Assembly: GCA_036509255.1 (NCBI GenBank) | Contig: DATCFY010000079.1 | Span: forward strand, 20,792 to 84,791 | Source: RYN-230 sp036509255 | Lineage (GTDB): Bacteria > Actinomycetota > Actinomycetes > Streptosporangiales > Streptosporangiaceae | DNA: 64,000 nt | Direction: 5' to 3' | Shown here: positions 27,048 to 36,061 of the stretch, one piece after another | Layout of the letters: every line of letters begins with the position of its first letter | Numbering within the stretch: the first letter of the stretch is position 1 | Notes under the pieces: model-generated | The model's input: the letters and a program-made list of their open reading frames with translations, nothing else | Told to the model about the DNA's origin: nothing | Database searches by the model: none | Position numbers and translations under genes: made by a program

Positions 27048-27689
27048 CTACGGCACCCGCGCGACAGCCTTCTGCGCTTCGGACTCCATGTCGGCCGCGC
27101 TCGGCGGGACATGGCCCAGCAGCGTGTCCTGGAAGGCCAGGAAGGTGGAGCCCTTCAGGAGGTAGATCCCGCTGAAGCCGATCGTATGCCCGGCGACGCT
27201 GGTGGAGCCGTAGACGGTGGCCGCGCGATCCGCCAGGCCGGGCACGTTCTGGGTCTTCAGGGACAGGCTTATCCCGGCCGGCAGCTTCTTGTTGACCAGA
27301 GCCTGCGCCTGGGCCTGCGCCTTCGACCAGTCCGCCTGCGCGACCGCGGGGGTCGCGTCCTGCCCGACCTCGACCGTGAACACGTTCGTGGTCTCGGATC
27401 CGTAGACGCACCGCTTCCCGTCCTGGCCGCTGGATTCTTCCTTCCCGGCCCCGTAGGAGGTGCCGGCCAGGGAGGAGGCCTCGGCGCTGGTGACTAGCTG
27501 GCAGGGATCGAGCGAGGTTGCCGCCGCCGAGCTCGCCCCCGCTGAGCTCGGGGCGGCTGCCGCTGAGGTGGGAGCCGATGGCGTGGTCGCGCTGGCGGCC
27601 TGCGACGACGCGGTCGTAGCCGGTGAGCTGCAGGCGGCCAGCAGCAGTCCGGAAGCAATGATGGTGAAGGTCGCTGCGGTGCGCCGCAT
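27048..27689 (-). CDS. DUF3558-like lipoprotein
   Basis: A 213-residue lipoprotein: signal FTIIASGLLLAAC with the lipobox Cys at about residue 20, then an Ala/Ser/Thr-rich linker to about residue 60, then a domain starting LDPCQLVTSAEASSLAGTSY with a second cysteine in KRCVYGS. The pair of cysteines and layout match the DUF3558 family of actinobacterial lipoproteins. Its role is unknown. ATG 27689 is preceded by GAGAG. It is divergent from the second LuxR/AAA regulator; the 140-bp interval must hold both promoters. Confidence 0.8.
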   Translation of the reverse strand: MRRTAATFTIIASGLLLAACSSPATTASSQAASATTPSAPTSAAAAPSSAGASSAAATSLDPCQLVTSAEASSLAGTSYGAGKEESSGQDGKRCVYGSETTNVFTVEVGQDATPAVAQADWSKAQAQAQALVNKKLPAGISLSLKTQNVPGLADRAATVYGSTSVAGHTIGFSGIYLLKGSTFLAFQDTLLGHVPPSAADMESEAQKAVARVP

Positions 27690-27830
27690 GGCGTGTCTCT
27701 CCTCGGTCCGGGAAGCGTGCGGGTCTGTCGCGGACGCCCGCGACGGAGAGGATTGAACGCGACGGCGGCCGGCCCACGCATCCGTAGCCGCTACGTAGAC
27801 CAGGTGCGCCAATACCGGTATGGTGCGCGC

Positions 27831-30449
27831 GTGGCCAGCAGGTGGCCCTTTGTCGGGCGCGCGGGCGTGCTGGCCCGGGCCGAAGCGATCTTTGCGTCCC
27901 ATGCTGGCGTGCTCCTGCTGGGCGAGGCCGGCATCGGCAAGACGGCGCTGGCCCGGCGCCTGGCCGAGCGGGCGGCCCGCGAGGGCATGGCGGTGATCCA
28001 GGTCGTCGGCCGCGCGGTCTCCAGCGGTGCGCCGTTCGAGGCGTTCGCAGGCGTGCTGACCAGCGAGGGATCCCCGGGGCCTGCGCCGGGCGGCAGCGGG
28101 CAGGTGACGGCGGCCGACGTCGCGGCCCGGGTAGCGGCGGCCGCAGACGGCGCCCGGCTGCTGGTCGTGGTCGATGACGTCGACCTGCTCGACGACGGCT
28201 CGGCCCGGGTGCTGCTGCACCTGGCCAGCGCCGGCGCCCTGGTGGTCGCCACCGCCCGGTCGGCACCGCTGCCCGGCCTGGTGGAGGCGCTGTGGCGCGA
28301 CGGTCACTGCGAGCGGATCGAGCTGGCCGGGCTGACTGACGACGAGGCCGGTGAACTGCTGGAGACCGTGCTGGGTGCCCCGGCGGACCTCGCGGCGACC
28401 GCCGCGTTCGTACGGCGGGCCCAGGGCAACCCCTTGCTGCTGCGCGAGCTGGTCCAGACGGCGCTGCAGCGCTCGGTCCTGGTCCGCCGCGGACCGGCCT
28501 GGGTTCTGGCCGGTGAGCCGCCACTCAGCGGTGGGGTACGCGACCTCGTCGCGGCCCGGCTGGCCGGCACCGGCGACGCTGAGCGGGCCGCCCTGGAGAC
28601 GGTGGCCGCCGGCGAACCACTTCCCGCAGAGGTGGCGCTGGCCGTGGTCGGCGAATCGGTGCTGATCGCGCTGGAAGAGGCCCGTCTCATCACCGTCCGC
28701 CCCGGGCTGGCCGGGGCCGAGGTCGCCGCGGCCCACCCGCTGTACGGTGAGGTGCTCCGGGCGGACCTGCCGGTGCTGCGGCTCCGCCGGCTCCGGCTCG
28801 CCCTGGCCGGGGCCCTGGAGACCGCGGGACAGCCGGGCCCGCACGACCTCGTCCGGGCGGCCAGCTGGCGGCTGGACAGCGGGCAGGGCGACGATCCGCA
28901 ACGGCTGCTGGCGGCGGCCCGCGCCGCGCGCGCCATCAGCCTCGAGACGGCCGAGCGCCTGGCCCGGCACGCCCACGAGTCGCACCGGTCGCTGCCCGCC
29001 ACGCTGCTCCTCGCCGAGATCCTGACCCATACCGGCCGGGGCGGCGATGCGGCCACGGTGCTCGCCGGGCTGCCACCAGACTCACTCACGCCCGCTGACC
29101 GGGAAGCGCTCACCTACTGTGCCGCTGTCGGCCAGGGCCTGCAGTCCGGCGACACGAGCGGCGGCGCGGAACTCGTAGCCGCTCTGGCCACGGGGGATCC
29201 GGCGGCCAGCCGCTATCTGCAGGCACTGCACGCGTCGATGCTCACGTTCGACGCCCGCCTGAACGACGGGCTCGTGATCGGGCTGCCCATCATGATCGAC
29301 CGGCAGCTGCCCCCGGAGACGCGCGCGATCGCCGCGCTGGCCGCGGTGGGGGCCGAGTACTGGCTCGGGCACACGCTGGACGCCGTGGCCCACGCCGACC
29401 AACTCGCCGCCGTCACAACCACCCCCGCGGCGCGGCAGGCGGTTCCCTACGCGGCCGGGTCGATCGAGCTCGTCGCCATCTGCGCCCTGCTCGAGCAGGG
29501 CAACCTCGGCCAGGCCGAGCAGCGCGGCGACCGGATGCGCCGCGATGCCGCCGCGACCCACGACCCGTTCGCCGGGCCGCGAGCCGAGTACTGTCTCGGC
29601 CGGGTGGCCCTGGCCCGCGGGAAGGCCGGGACCGCCGTGCGGCGGCTGCAGCGCTGCCTGGCCGCGGTCAGCCCGTTCGACCAGTTCATCATCCGGCACC
29701 TGAACTCGGTGCTGGCCCGCGCCGCGGCCACCACCGGAGATCTCGGCACCGCGAGGGCCGCGCTGGAGGCCGGGGCGGAGCAGCCGCGGATGAAGCCCTA
29801 CGAGCCGGAATGGGAGCTGGCCGAAGCCGCGGTCCTGGCCGCTGAGCTGCGCATGGACGAGGCGGCCGACCGTGCCGCGTGGGCGGCGGGCGTCGCCGCG
29901 GACCTCCAGGAGTGGAACGTGGTCCTGGCCGGCTATCACGACGCCGCGCGGTACGGCGCCGCCGCGCACGTCCTGGTCCCGATGCGCGAGGCTGCGGCCC
30001 GCGTCGACGGCGCGCTGGCCGGGCTGCTCGTCGGCCACGCCGCTGCCCTGGCTGGCAAAGACCCCGCCGCGCTCGACGCGGCAGCCCGCCGGTTCCAGGG
30101 CATCGGAACCATGCTGTTCGCGGCGGAGGCCGCCGCCGAAGCCGCCCTCGGTCACGCTGCTGGCGGGGATCGCCGCGCCGCCCGGGCCAGCGGACAGCGC
30201 TCCGCCGAGCACCGCGCGACCTGCGAAGGCGCGATCTCACCCTGGCTGGCCGGGGCGCTCAGCGCGATACCACTGACCCCACGGGAACGGCAGATCGCTG
30301 CTCTCGCCGCCGGTGGCCACACCGACCTGGCCATCGCCGCCCGGCTGCACATCTCCACCCGCACGGTGCAGACCCATCTCGCCCACGTCTACGCCAAGCT
30401 GGGCATCAACCGGCGTGCCGACCTGGCCAGCCAGCTCAGTGATGAGTGA
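27831..30449 (+). CDS. LuxR-family regulator with AAA/STAND ATPase domain
   Basis: An 872-residue regulator. WPFVGRAGVLARAEAIFASH and Walker A LLGEAGIGKTAL are near the N-terminus; Walker B LLVVVDDVDLLDDGS follows. A long helical, TPR-like region runs to about residue 790. The C-terminal HTH is LTPRERQIAALAAGGHTDLA and RTVQTHLAHVYAKLGINRRA. GTG 27831 is chosen because homology begins at FVGR; GTG 27804 is also in frame, and neither has a clear ribosome site. It is divergent from the lipoprotein gene; the target genes are unknown. Confidence 0.9.
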   Translation: MASRWPFVGRAGVLARAEAIFASHAGVLLLGEAGIGKTALARRLAERAAREGMAVIQVVGRAVSSGAPFEAFAGVLTSEGSPGPAPGGSGQVTAADVAARVAAAADGARLLVVVDDVDLLDDGSARVLLHLASAGALVVATARSAPLPGLVEALWRDGHCERIELAGLTDDEAGELLETVLGAPADLAATAAFVRRAQGNPLLLRELVQTALQRSVLVRRGPAWVLAGEPPLSGGVRDLVAARLAGTGDAERAALETVAAGEPLPAEVALAVVGESVLIALEEARLITVRPGLAGAEVAAAHPLYGEVLRADLPVLRLRRLRLALAGALETAGQPGPHDLVRAASWRLDSGQGDDPQRLLAAARAARAISLETAERLARHAHESHRSLPATLLLAEILTHTGRGGDAATVLAGLPPDSLTPADREALTYCAAVGQGLQSGDTSGGAELVAALATGDPAASRYLQALHASMLTFDARLNDGLVIGLPIMIDRQLPPETRAIAALAAVGAEYWLGHTLDAVAHADQLAAVTTTPAARQAVPYAAGSIELVAICALLEQGNLGQAEQRGDRMRRDAAATHDPFAGPRAEYCLGRVALARGKAGTAVRRLQRCLAAVSPFDQFIIRHLNSVLARAAATTGDLGTARAALEAGAEQPRMKPYEPEWELAEAAVLAAELRMDEAADRAAWAAGVAADLQEWNVVLAGYHDAARYGAAAHVLVPMREAAARVDGALAGLLVGHAAALAGKDPAALDAAARRFQGIGTMLFAAEAAAEAALGHAAGGDRRAARASGQRSAEHRATCEGAISPWLAGALSAIPLTPRERQIAALAAGGHTDLAIAARLHISTRTVQTHLAHVYAKLGINRRADLASQLSDE

Positions 30450-30503
30450 GCCGATGAGTGAGCCGCCGGCCCGCCAGGACCCGGCTGGGAGGCGCGCGTT
30501 CGG

Positions 30504-31775
30504 TCAGCGGATGCGGAGCGGAAGGCGCCGCGGGCCGCGGATCTGGCCCGCGGCCCAGGTCACCGCCGACGGGTCCGGCAGGGTGAAGGCGGGGATCCGC
30601 TCGAGCCAGACTTCGAGCCCGACCCGGAGTTCCATCCGGGCCAGGTGCGAGCCCACGCACCGGTGGATGCCGAGGCCGAACGCGGCGTGCCGGTTGATCT
30701 CGCGGTCGATGATGACGTCACCGGCCTGGTCAAACTGGGCCGGGTCGCGGTTGGCGGCCGGGAACGACAGCAGGACCCAGTCGTCGGCCTTCATGTCGAC
30801 GCCGTGCCAGTGCATGTCTTCCTTCACCAGCCTGGCCATGGTGACCGGGGCGTAGGCGCGGAGGAATTCCTCCATCGCCGTCGGCAGCAACCCTGGTTCG
30901 GCGACGAGCCGCTCGCGGTCGCGCGGAGTCCTGGCGAGATGCCACAAGGACGCGCCGATCGCGCTCCAGCTCGTGTCGATGCCCGCGATGAGCAGCAGGG
31001 CCATCGTGCCGACGACGTGCGACGGATCAAGCTTGCGGCCGTAGAGCTCGGCGTTGAGGAGATAGCTGGTGAGGTCCGCACGCGGGTTCTCAAGGTGCTC
31101 GTTCACCTGGGCGAGCAGGTAGTCGAACAGCCTGCCCACGCGGTTGATGCGTTCCTCGGGCGGCAGGTTGATGCCTTCGAGCAGGTTCTCGACGAACTCA
31201 CGGAACTGCGGTCCGTCCTCCGGCGGGAAGCCGAGCATGTCGGCGATGACCCGCATCGGGATGTGCTGCGCGTAGTCATGGGCGGCGTCGACGACGTCCC
31301 GCCCTTCGAACGCGTCGATGAGTGAGTGGCAGAACGCCCTCGTGGCGGGCTCCTGCCTGTGGACCGCGGTCTTGGTGAACGCGGGGAGCAGCAGTTTGCG
31401 TGCGTCGTGGTGGAACGGCGGATCGGAGGAGATGGGTGGCGAGCCGCCGATCGGCGCCAGATCACGCGGCGGCCGGAAGTTGCTCAAGATGATCGACCGG
31501 GAAGAGAACCGCTCGGTGTCGTAGGCGATCGCCGCGACGTCCTCGTACCGGGTCGGCAGCCATGCGCCGCCGAACCGCCCGGTGTGCGCGATCGGGCACC
31601 GCTGGCGCAGCTCGTCCTGGATGGGGTAGGGGTCGGCGGACCACTCAGGCTCGAGATGCGAGAAGTCGGTCGCCCAGTCCGAGACCGGGCCGGTAATGAT
31701 CTCGCTGCGCGTGCCGACGGGCTCATCCTCCTCCGCCTCCCGGAAGTCCTGGCTGAAACGATCATCGACGGGCAT
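30504..31775 (-). CDS. Cytochrome P450
   Basis: A 423-residue soluble P450. The I-helix AGIDTSWSAIGASLWHLART, the ExxR motif in EEFLRAYAPV and the haem ligand Cys373 in FGLGIHRCVGSHLARMELRV are all present. It starts one base after the stop of the ferredoxin gene, so electrons are probably supplied by that protein; no ferredoxin reductase is nearby. Bacterial enzymes of this class hydroxylate small hydrophobic molecules; the substrate cannot be told. Third gene of the TetR-ferredoxin-P450 operon. ATG 31775. Confidence 0.96.
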   Translation of the reverse strand: MPVDDRFSQDFREAEEDEPVGTRSEIITGPVSDWATDFSHLEPEWSADPYPIQDELRQRCPIAHTGRFGGAWLPTRYEDVAAIAYDTERFSSRSIILSNFRPPRDLAPIGGSPPISSDPPFHHDARKLLLPAFTKTAVHRQEPATRAFCHSLIDAFEGRDVVDAAHDYAQHIPMRVIADMLGFPPEDGPQFREFVENLLEGINLPPEERINRVGRLFDYLLAQVNEHLENPRADLTSYLLNAELYGRKLDPSHVVGTMALLLIAGIDTSWSAIGASLWHLARTPRDRERLVAEPGLLPTAMEEFLRAYAPVTMARLVKEDMHWHGVDMKADDWVLLSFPAANRDPAQFDQAGDVIIDREINRHAAFGLGIHRCVGSHLARMELRVGLEVWLERIPAFTLPDPSAVTWAAGQIRGPRRLPLRIR

Positions 31776-31776
31776 G

Positions 31777-31977
31777 TCACGCTCCCTGGGTCAGGGTGAT
31801 CGCCCGTTCCGGGCAGTTCGCGGCCGCGAGGCGTGCCTCATCCTCCTGCCCGGGCGGCACCAGGCCGCCGCCGAGGACCTGGCCATAGCCTTCGTCGTCG
31901 TCGCCGAACAATCCCGGGGCGATGTCGTAGCAGCGGCCGTGACCCTGGCAGCGCCCGGAGTCGATCTGGATCTTCAC
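31777..31977 (-). CDS. [3Fe-4S]-type ferredoxin
   Basis: A 66-residue ferredoxin. Cysteines at about residues 10 and 16 (CQGHGRC) and 57 (ANCPERAI) give a three-Cys pattern, which suits a 3Fe-4S cluster and is typical for P450 partners. The GTG start at 31977 has AGGAG seven bases upstream and shares four bases (GTGA) with the TetR stop, so it is translationally coupled. It delivers electrons to the P450 that follows after one base. Confidence 0.95.
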   Translation of the reverse strand: MKIQIDSGRCQGHGRCYDIAPGLFGDDDEGYGQVLGGGLVPPGQEDEARLAAANCPERAITLTQGA

Positions 31978-32591
31978 TGTGCTGCTCCTGTTTCTGCGGT
32001 AAGGCCGGCTGGGGCGAAAGCGGCTGCCACCCGGGAGAGGAGCGCGACCCACTCTTCCTCCCCGACCGCGTGCAGGTCTGGAGTGATGAGCGCGCTGCCC
32101 ATGACGAGCAGCAGGCAGAAGTGCGCGAGCGCCTCCGGCGACAGGGCCGGGTCAAGCTCGCCGCCGTCCTGGGCGCAGCGCATGAGCCCGGCGAGCCAGT
32201 CGGCGCGTTCGCTGACGTAGTCGCGCATCGGCCGGGCGACATCCTCGTCCCGCCGGGCGGCGACCAGTGCCTCGACCATCAGGTAGCCACGGGCGTCGCG
32301 GCGGCGGGGGAGCCGCCGCCCGATGAGGAGAAGCAGGTCGGTGAGGCGCACGCCGGGTTCGGCGGCGAACACGTCGGCGAGCAGCCCCCGCCCGTGCGTC
32401 CGCAAGGCGTCCACCAGCAGGTCTGCTTTCGAGGCAAAGTGCGCGTAGAGCGCGCCGTTGCTCACACCCGCGGCCGCCGCGATGCCGGCCACCCGGGTGC
32501 CGTCGAACCCCCGGTCGGCGAACACGTCGGCGGCGGCCCGCAGCAGGCGCTCACGGGTCTCGGCGGCGGTGACACCCGCGATGCGGCCCAT
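31974..32591 (-). CDS. TetR-family regulator of the P450 operon
   Basis: A 205-residue TetR protein. The HTH is TRERLLRAAADVFADRGFDG then VAGIAAAAGVSNGALYAHFA. ATG 32591 is used; an in-frame ATG at 32615 lies within the operator-like dyad. It is the first gene of the unit with ferredoxin and P450, which is unusual in that the repressor and its targets share one transcript. The dyad over the start (32591-32626) suits autorepression. Confidence 0.9.
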   Translation of the reverse strand: MGRIAGVTAAETRERLLRAAADVFADRGFDGTRVAGIAAAAGVSNGALYAHFASKADLLVDALRTHGRGLLADVFAAEPGVRLTDLLLLIGRRLPRRRDARGYLMVEALVAARRDEDVARPMRDYVSERADWLAGLMRCAQDGGELDPALSPEALAHFCLLLVMGSALITPDLHAVGEEEWVALLSRVAAAFAPAGLTAETGAAQ

Positions 32592-32626
32592 GACGAAAAT
32601 TAAAAGAACGTTCATATGATTCGTCA
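32591..32626. promoter_or_regulatory. Dyad operator at the TetR/P450 operon start
   Basis: TGACGAA at 32591-32597 is the exact reverse complement of TTCGTCA at 32620-32626, and the palindrome GAACGTTC (32606-32613) lies close to the centre. The stretch is AT-rich and overlaps the first codon of the TetR gene. A repressor site over the promoter is the likely function. Confidence 0.6.
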
Positions 32627-32644
32627 AGGGGAGCCGCCCGCGCC

Positions 32645-33595
32645 TCAGGTGACCTTCTTGTCCTTGCCCAGCGACTGCGGCACGACGAGGGCGCGCAGAG
32701 TAGGAGTCGCCGCGATGGCGGCCGCTCCGACCAGGGTGGCGAGACTGATGTACTGGGTGAGGGTCCCCTCCCAATCAGGCTTGGCCAGCACCTGGACGTT
32801 GACGATGGGGATGGTGGCCGCCAGCAGAACCGCCAGGCAGAGAGCAAGATGCCTGAAGAAGTACCCCTGATTAGTTGGCCTGCCCCCGTCGATGTTGTGC
32901 AGCAGCCAGGCCCAGATGAAGCCGAAGAATGCGGCGATGAAGCCGAAGGCCAGGACGAAGTTCCGGTTCTGGTACTCGATGTGCACGTGTACGGGCACAT
33001 TGGCGCCCTGCACCGTGCTGGAGTCCAGGGCCACGGCCCCAGAATAGAGCCCGGCGTCGCTTGAGTGACGGTAGTGGGGCGCAATCAGGACCCAGACGGT
33101 GGCGTGAGTCCCGTCGTTATTTACTCGCGCCCAGCTGACAGTCTGATTCCCCGGCAAGGTGACCCCGCCGCTGCGGGTGAATTCCCCTGGCTCCATGGGC
33201 AGGATACTGCCCGGGCAGAGCTTGCCCTTCTGGACGAGCAGGGGTGCCGTCCGGCCCACCTCCCGGTCCCCATTCTGGCCAATGTAGATATTCAGGATCG
33301 CGCCTGCGCCTGATGCAGGGCTTATCGTCAGAGGCTTCGCCGCCGACCCGTGTGCTGCTTGCTGGCACCTGATGGCCCGTTCCGCGGACTTCGGCACGGT
33401 GAGCGGCGCTTTGTCGAAGTTCCCGGACAGCGGTCCCCCGTAGAAGGTGACCGCACCCGCGGCCGCCACGAAGATGAAGATCAGAACGAACGCGAAGGTC
33501 GCCCGGTACTTCCTGGCTGGGTTAAGCAAGCGAGCCAGTCCGGTATCAGTAGTGGTCTCTGGCCCGCCCGGTCGCTGCGCTGACGCCATCCCCAA
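32645..33595 (-). CDS. Membrane protein with a large extracytoplasmic loop
   Basis: A 316-residue protein. A first helix (TFAFVLIFIFVAAAGAVTFY, about residues 33-52) is followed by a loop of about 160 residues with two cysteines, then helices FVLAFGFIAAFFGFIWAWLL, LALCLAVLLAATIPIVNVQV and a fourth near the C-terminus. No family is recognised. It is adjacent to, and codirectional with, the TetR operon, with the operator between them. Codon usage supports a real gene. Confidence 0.7.
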   Translation of the reverse strand: MGMASAQRPGGPETTTDTGLARLLNPARKYRATFAFVLIFIFVAAAGAVTFYGGPLSGNFDKAPLTVPKSAERAIRCQQAAHGSAAKPLTISPASGAGAILNIYIGQNGDREVGRTAPLLVQKGKLCPGSILPMEPGEFTRSGGVTLPGNQTVSWARVNNDGTHATVWVLIAPHYRHSSDAGLYSGAVALDSSTVQGANVPVHVHIEYQNRNFVLAFGFIAAFFGFIWAWLLHNIDGGRPTNQGYFFRHLALCLAVLLAATIPIVNVQVLAKPDWEGTLTQYISLATLVGAAAIAATPTLRALVVPQSLGKDKKVT

Positions 33596-33707
33596 CCCCC
33601 CAAGGCAGCGGCGGGTTTATCGCCGCGTATATGAGAAGACGCCTGATGCCCGGTTCAGGATCACACGGGGTAAGCGGCATGATCGGCTCCTCGGTAGAGT
33701 CCAGGAC

Positions 33708-34265
33708 GTGGATCAGCAGCGGGACGGGGCCAGGGCGACGACGATTGTTCGTGTCGCGGAGGCCGAGATCGGCGGGGATCTGAGACAGCAGCTGCAGGCG
33801 CTGCTGCAGATGTGCTTCCCCGGATATCCGGACCGGAGTTACTTCAAGCTCCCACCCCATTTCCGGTATCTGGCGATGACCAATGGTGAGCTGGCGGCAC
33901 AGATGGGCGTGGAACTGCGGGTGATCCGGGTCGGCGGCAACGTCCTGCGGACATTCGGAGTCGTCGACCTGTGTGTCAGGGCGAGTGAAAGGTCACACGG
34001 CCTGGCTGGCAGGCTGCTGGCCGACGTGACCGAACTCGCGCGTTCCTGCGGAATCGACTTTGTTGTCCTCTTCGCAGACGACGGCCGGCTCTACACCCGT
34101 CACGGCTGGGCAGGCGCTGACAACCCCTGTTCCTGGGTGAAGATCCACGATCACACCACACTGGGGCTGGCGGCAGCGCAGAATACTCACTCCCTGATGG
34201 TCAAAGCGATTGGGTACCATCCTTGGCCCGAGGGCGACGTGGATTTGCTCGGCCACTTGTTCTGA
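33708..34265 (+). CDS. GNAT-family N-acetyltransferase
   Basis: A 185-residue acetyltransferase-fold protein. LRVIRVGGNVLRTFGVVDLC is the central strand pair, SERSHGLAGRLLADVTELAR is the acetyl-CoA binding motif A region (though the usual Q/RxxGxG/A is diverged), and FVVLFADDGRLYTRHGWAGA the last motif. The acceptor substrate is unknown. GTG 33708 begins just before the conserved part; no strong ribosome site is seen. The following GH16 gene starts 46 bp downstream with its own AGGAGG. Confidence 0.78.
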   Translation: MDQQRDGARATTIVRVAEAEIGGDLRQQLQALLQMCFPGYPDRSYFKLPPHFRYLAMTNGELAAQMGVELRVIRVGGNVLRTFGVVDLCVRASERSHGLAGRLLADVTELARSCGIDFVVLFADDGRLYTRHGWAGADNPCSWVKIHDHTTLGLAAAQNTHSLMVKAIGYHPWPEGDVDLLGHLF

Positions 34266-34311
34266 CGTGGACAGCAGCGCCACCGGCAGCATCTGGGAGC
34301 AGGAGGCGGGA

Positions 34312-35082
34312 ATGAGCGATCGCGTTCCGGGGCGGTCCCTGGCCTGGTCGGAGGAGTTCGACGGGGACGCGGGTGCGCCGCCAGACCCGCGGAACTGGCA
34401 GCTGGAAACCGGCGGCGGCGGGTGGGGGAACCAGGAACTGCAGTACTACACCGGGGGCACCGAGAACGCGTCCCTCGACGGCGCCGGCCACCTCGCTATC
34501 GTCGTGCGCCAGCCAGATCCGGTGGCGCGGAAAGACCGTTATGGAGGGTACGCGTATACGTCCGCGCGGCTGATCAGCAAGGGGCGGGTCGCCCTGCGCT
34601 ACGGGCTGGTGGAAGCCCGGATCCAGATCCCCGATGGCCGCGGGATCTGGCCCGCGTTCTGGATGCTCGGGCAGGACATCGACGAGGCAGGATGGCCGCA
34701 GTGCGGTGAGGTCGACATCATGGAAATTCTCGGCCAGGATCCCGCGGTCCTGCACGCGACCGCGCACGGGCCGGGGTACTCGGGAGCCGCCGGCGTCCAC
34801 TCCTCGCATCGCGCCCGCACCAGCCTCGCGGGCGGCTTCCACGTGTACGCCGTCGCCTGGGAACCCGGCCGGATCCGCTGGTACCTCGATGGCGAGATGT
34901 ACGCGTCGGCAGCGCGTCGCGATGTGCGGAGGAAGCCCTGGGTCTTCGACCACGACTTCTTCCTGGTGATCAACGTGGCCGTCGGCGGGACCTTCCCCGG
35001 GAACCCGGACCGCTCACTGGCTTTCCCGAGGACCATGCTGGTCGACTACGTCCGCCATTACACGGCGCCCGCGCCTGGGTGA
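34312..35082 (+). CDS. GH16 endo-beta-1,3-glucanase-like enzyme
   Basis: A 256-residue GH16 jelly-roll hydrolase. SLAWSEEFDG and NWQLETGGGGWGNQELQYYT open the domain. The catalytic E-x-D-x-x-E motif is GEVDIMEILG with Glu133 (nucleophile), Asp135 and Glu138 (acid/base), matching the laminarinase pattern. No signal peptide precedes the catalytic domain, although family members are normally secreted. ATG 34312 has AGGAGG seven bases away. Its 3' end overlaps the convergent SRPBCC gene by 25 bp. Confidence 0.92.
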   Translation: MSDRVPGRSLAWSEEFDGDAGAPPDPRNWQLETGGGGWGNQELQYYTGGTENASLDGAGHLAIVVRQPDPVARKDRYGGYAYTSARLISKGRVALRYGLVEARIQIPDGRGIWPAFWMLGQDIDEAGWPQCGEVDIMEILGQDPAVLHATAHGPGYSGAAGVHSSHRARTSLAGGFHVYAVAWEPGRIRWYLDGEMYASAARRDVRRKPWVFDHDFFLVINVAVGGTFPGNPDRSLAFPRTMLVDYVRHYTAPAPG

Positions 35083-35540
35083 CCAGCCGCTTCAGCGATC
35101 GCCCTGATTCTTTCCAGGGTGACGCGCATGCCGTCCAGGTTGGTGCGCCGCCGGGCCCGCCCGGCGAGCATCCAGTACAGCCGGGTCACCAGGATGTCAG
35201 GCAGCTCGAAGGACTCGGTGACGTCGGCGCCCTCCGCGCGGGGCCGCAGTTGATAGCGCCAGGTGTTCAGCGTCCTGCCGCCGGGCCCGGCCACGGTGAA
35301 GGCGAACTCGCGGCCCGGGTCGCTGGCGATCACCGTGCAGGCGGTCCAGTACACCGGTCCCCGCCCGTTACGCCGGACATGCCCACGGAAACGCACCCCC
35401 GTACCGGGCCCGTCCGCGCCATCGAGCCATTCCGCCTCGAACGTCTCCGGGCTGAACTCCCCGATACGGGTGACATCAGCCACCAGATCCCAGACGCCTC
35501 CGGCTGGGGCTGCCATGTGGACGGTCACCGAGCCTCGCAT
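35058..35540 (-). CDS. SRPBCC-family (START-like) protein
   Basis: A 160-residue protein with the helix-grip fold: VTVHMAAPAGGVWDLVADVT is the first strand and helix, then RIGEFSPETFEAEWLDGADG and the central beta strands, ending in a long C-terminal helix (RVTLERIRAIAEAAG). Polyketide cyclase/dehydrase-like proteins of this type bind hydrophobic ligands; specific function unknown. ATG 35540. Convergent with the GH16 gene. Confidence 0.85.
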   Translation of the reverse strand: MRGSVTVHMAAPAGGVWDLVADVTRIGEFSPETFEAEWLDGADGPGTGVRFRGHVRRNGRGPVYWTACTVIASDPGREFAFTVAGPGGRTLNTWRYQLRPRAEGADVTESFELPDILVTRLYWMLAGRARRRTNLDGMRVTLERIRAIAEAAGHPGAGAV

Positions 35541-35610
35541 ACCACGAGAATAGGCCCGCCCCGCCCGCGAGCCGCAGATCCGGGGTACCCGGCGATCGGC
35601 GGAAGAGAAA

Positions 35611-35874
35611 CTATTCCTCGACGAGAATGACCAGGGTTTCGGGGAGGACGCCGTCGTACGCCATCGCCTGGCTCATCGTCTCGTCCTGCATCGCGGCCAT
35701 GACCCTGTCCATGTCGGCCACATCCATGAGAATCGCAACCCTGGTCGGGTTCTGCGGGTCGACGAAGGTGCGGATGTTAGTCACCCCGAGCGGCCCGAAT
35801 ACTTCTTCGCGCCGCGTTGAGGCGAGCCAGTGATCCTTGTCCTTCACGTCATGATGGGCGATTACGGTCGGCAT
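35611..35874 (-). CDS. Small conserved protein, dimeric alpha-beta barrel-like
   Basis: An 87-residue protein: PTVIAHHDVKDKDHWLASTR, then GVTNIRTFVDPQNPTRVAIL and VADMDRVMAAMQDETMSQAM. The pattern of a short ferredoxin-like fold with a conserved HHDV start resembles small stand-alone actinobacterial proteins near the ABM/DUF families. ATG 35874 has GAGGGGG upstream. Function unknown. Confidence 0.75.
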   Translation of the reverse strand: MPTVIAHHDVKDKDHWLASTRREEVFGPLGVTNIRTFVDPQNPTRVAILMDVADMDRVMAAMQDETMSQAMAYDGVLPETLVILVEE

Positions 35875-36061
35875 GGTTTCCCCCTCGGATTCACCTGGCC
35901 AGTGGTTTTACCCTGGCGCGCCGACCCTACACCCAGGTGCCGAATTTCTGTACTGGCAAATCATCCGGACAGGCGACAAGGGCGGGGGAGTGCAGGCGAT
36001 TGAGCAGAGGCAGAATTTCTCATTTCTTCCGCGGGTGAAGGCATACGCGCCAGGCGGGCAC

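Noticed and set aside
27007..28524. Long upstream extension of the amine oxidase frame
   Set aside because: The FAD motif starts at 27006 after a ribosome-binding site; the extension overlaps the lipoprotein and LuxR genes and is Arg/Pro-rich noise.
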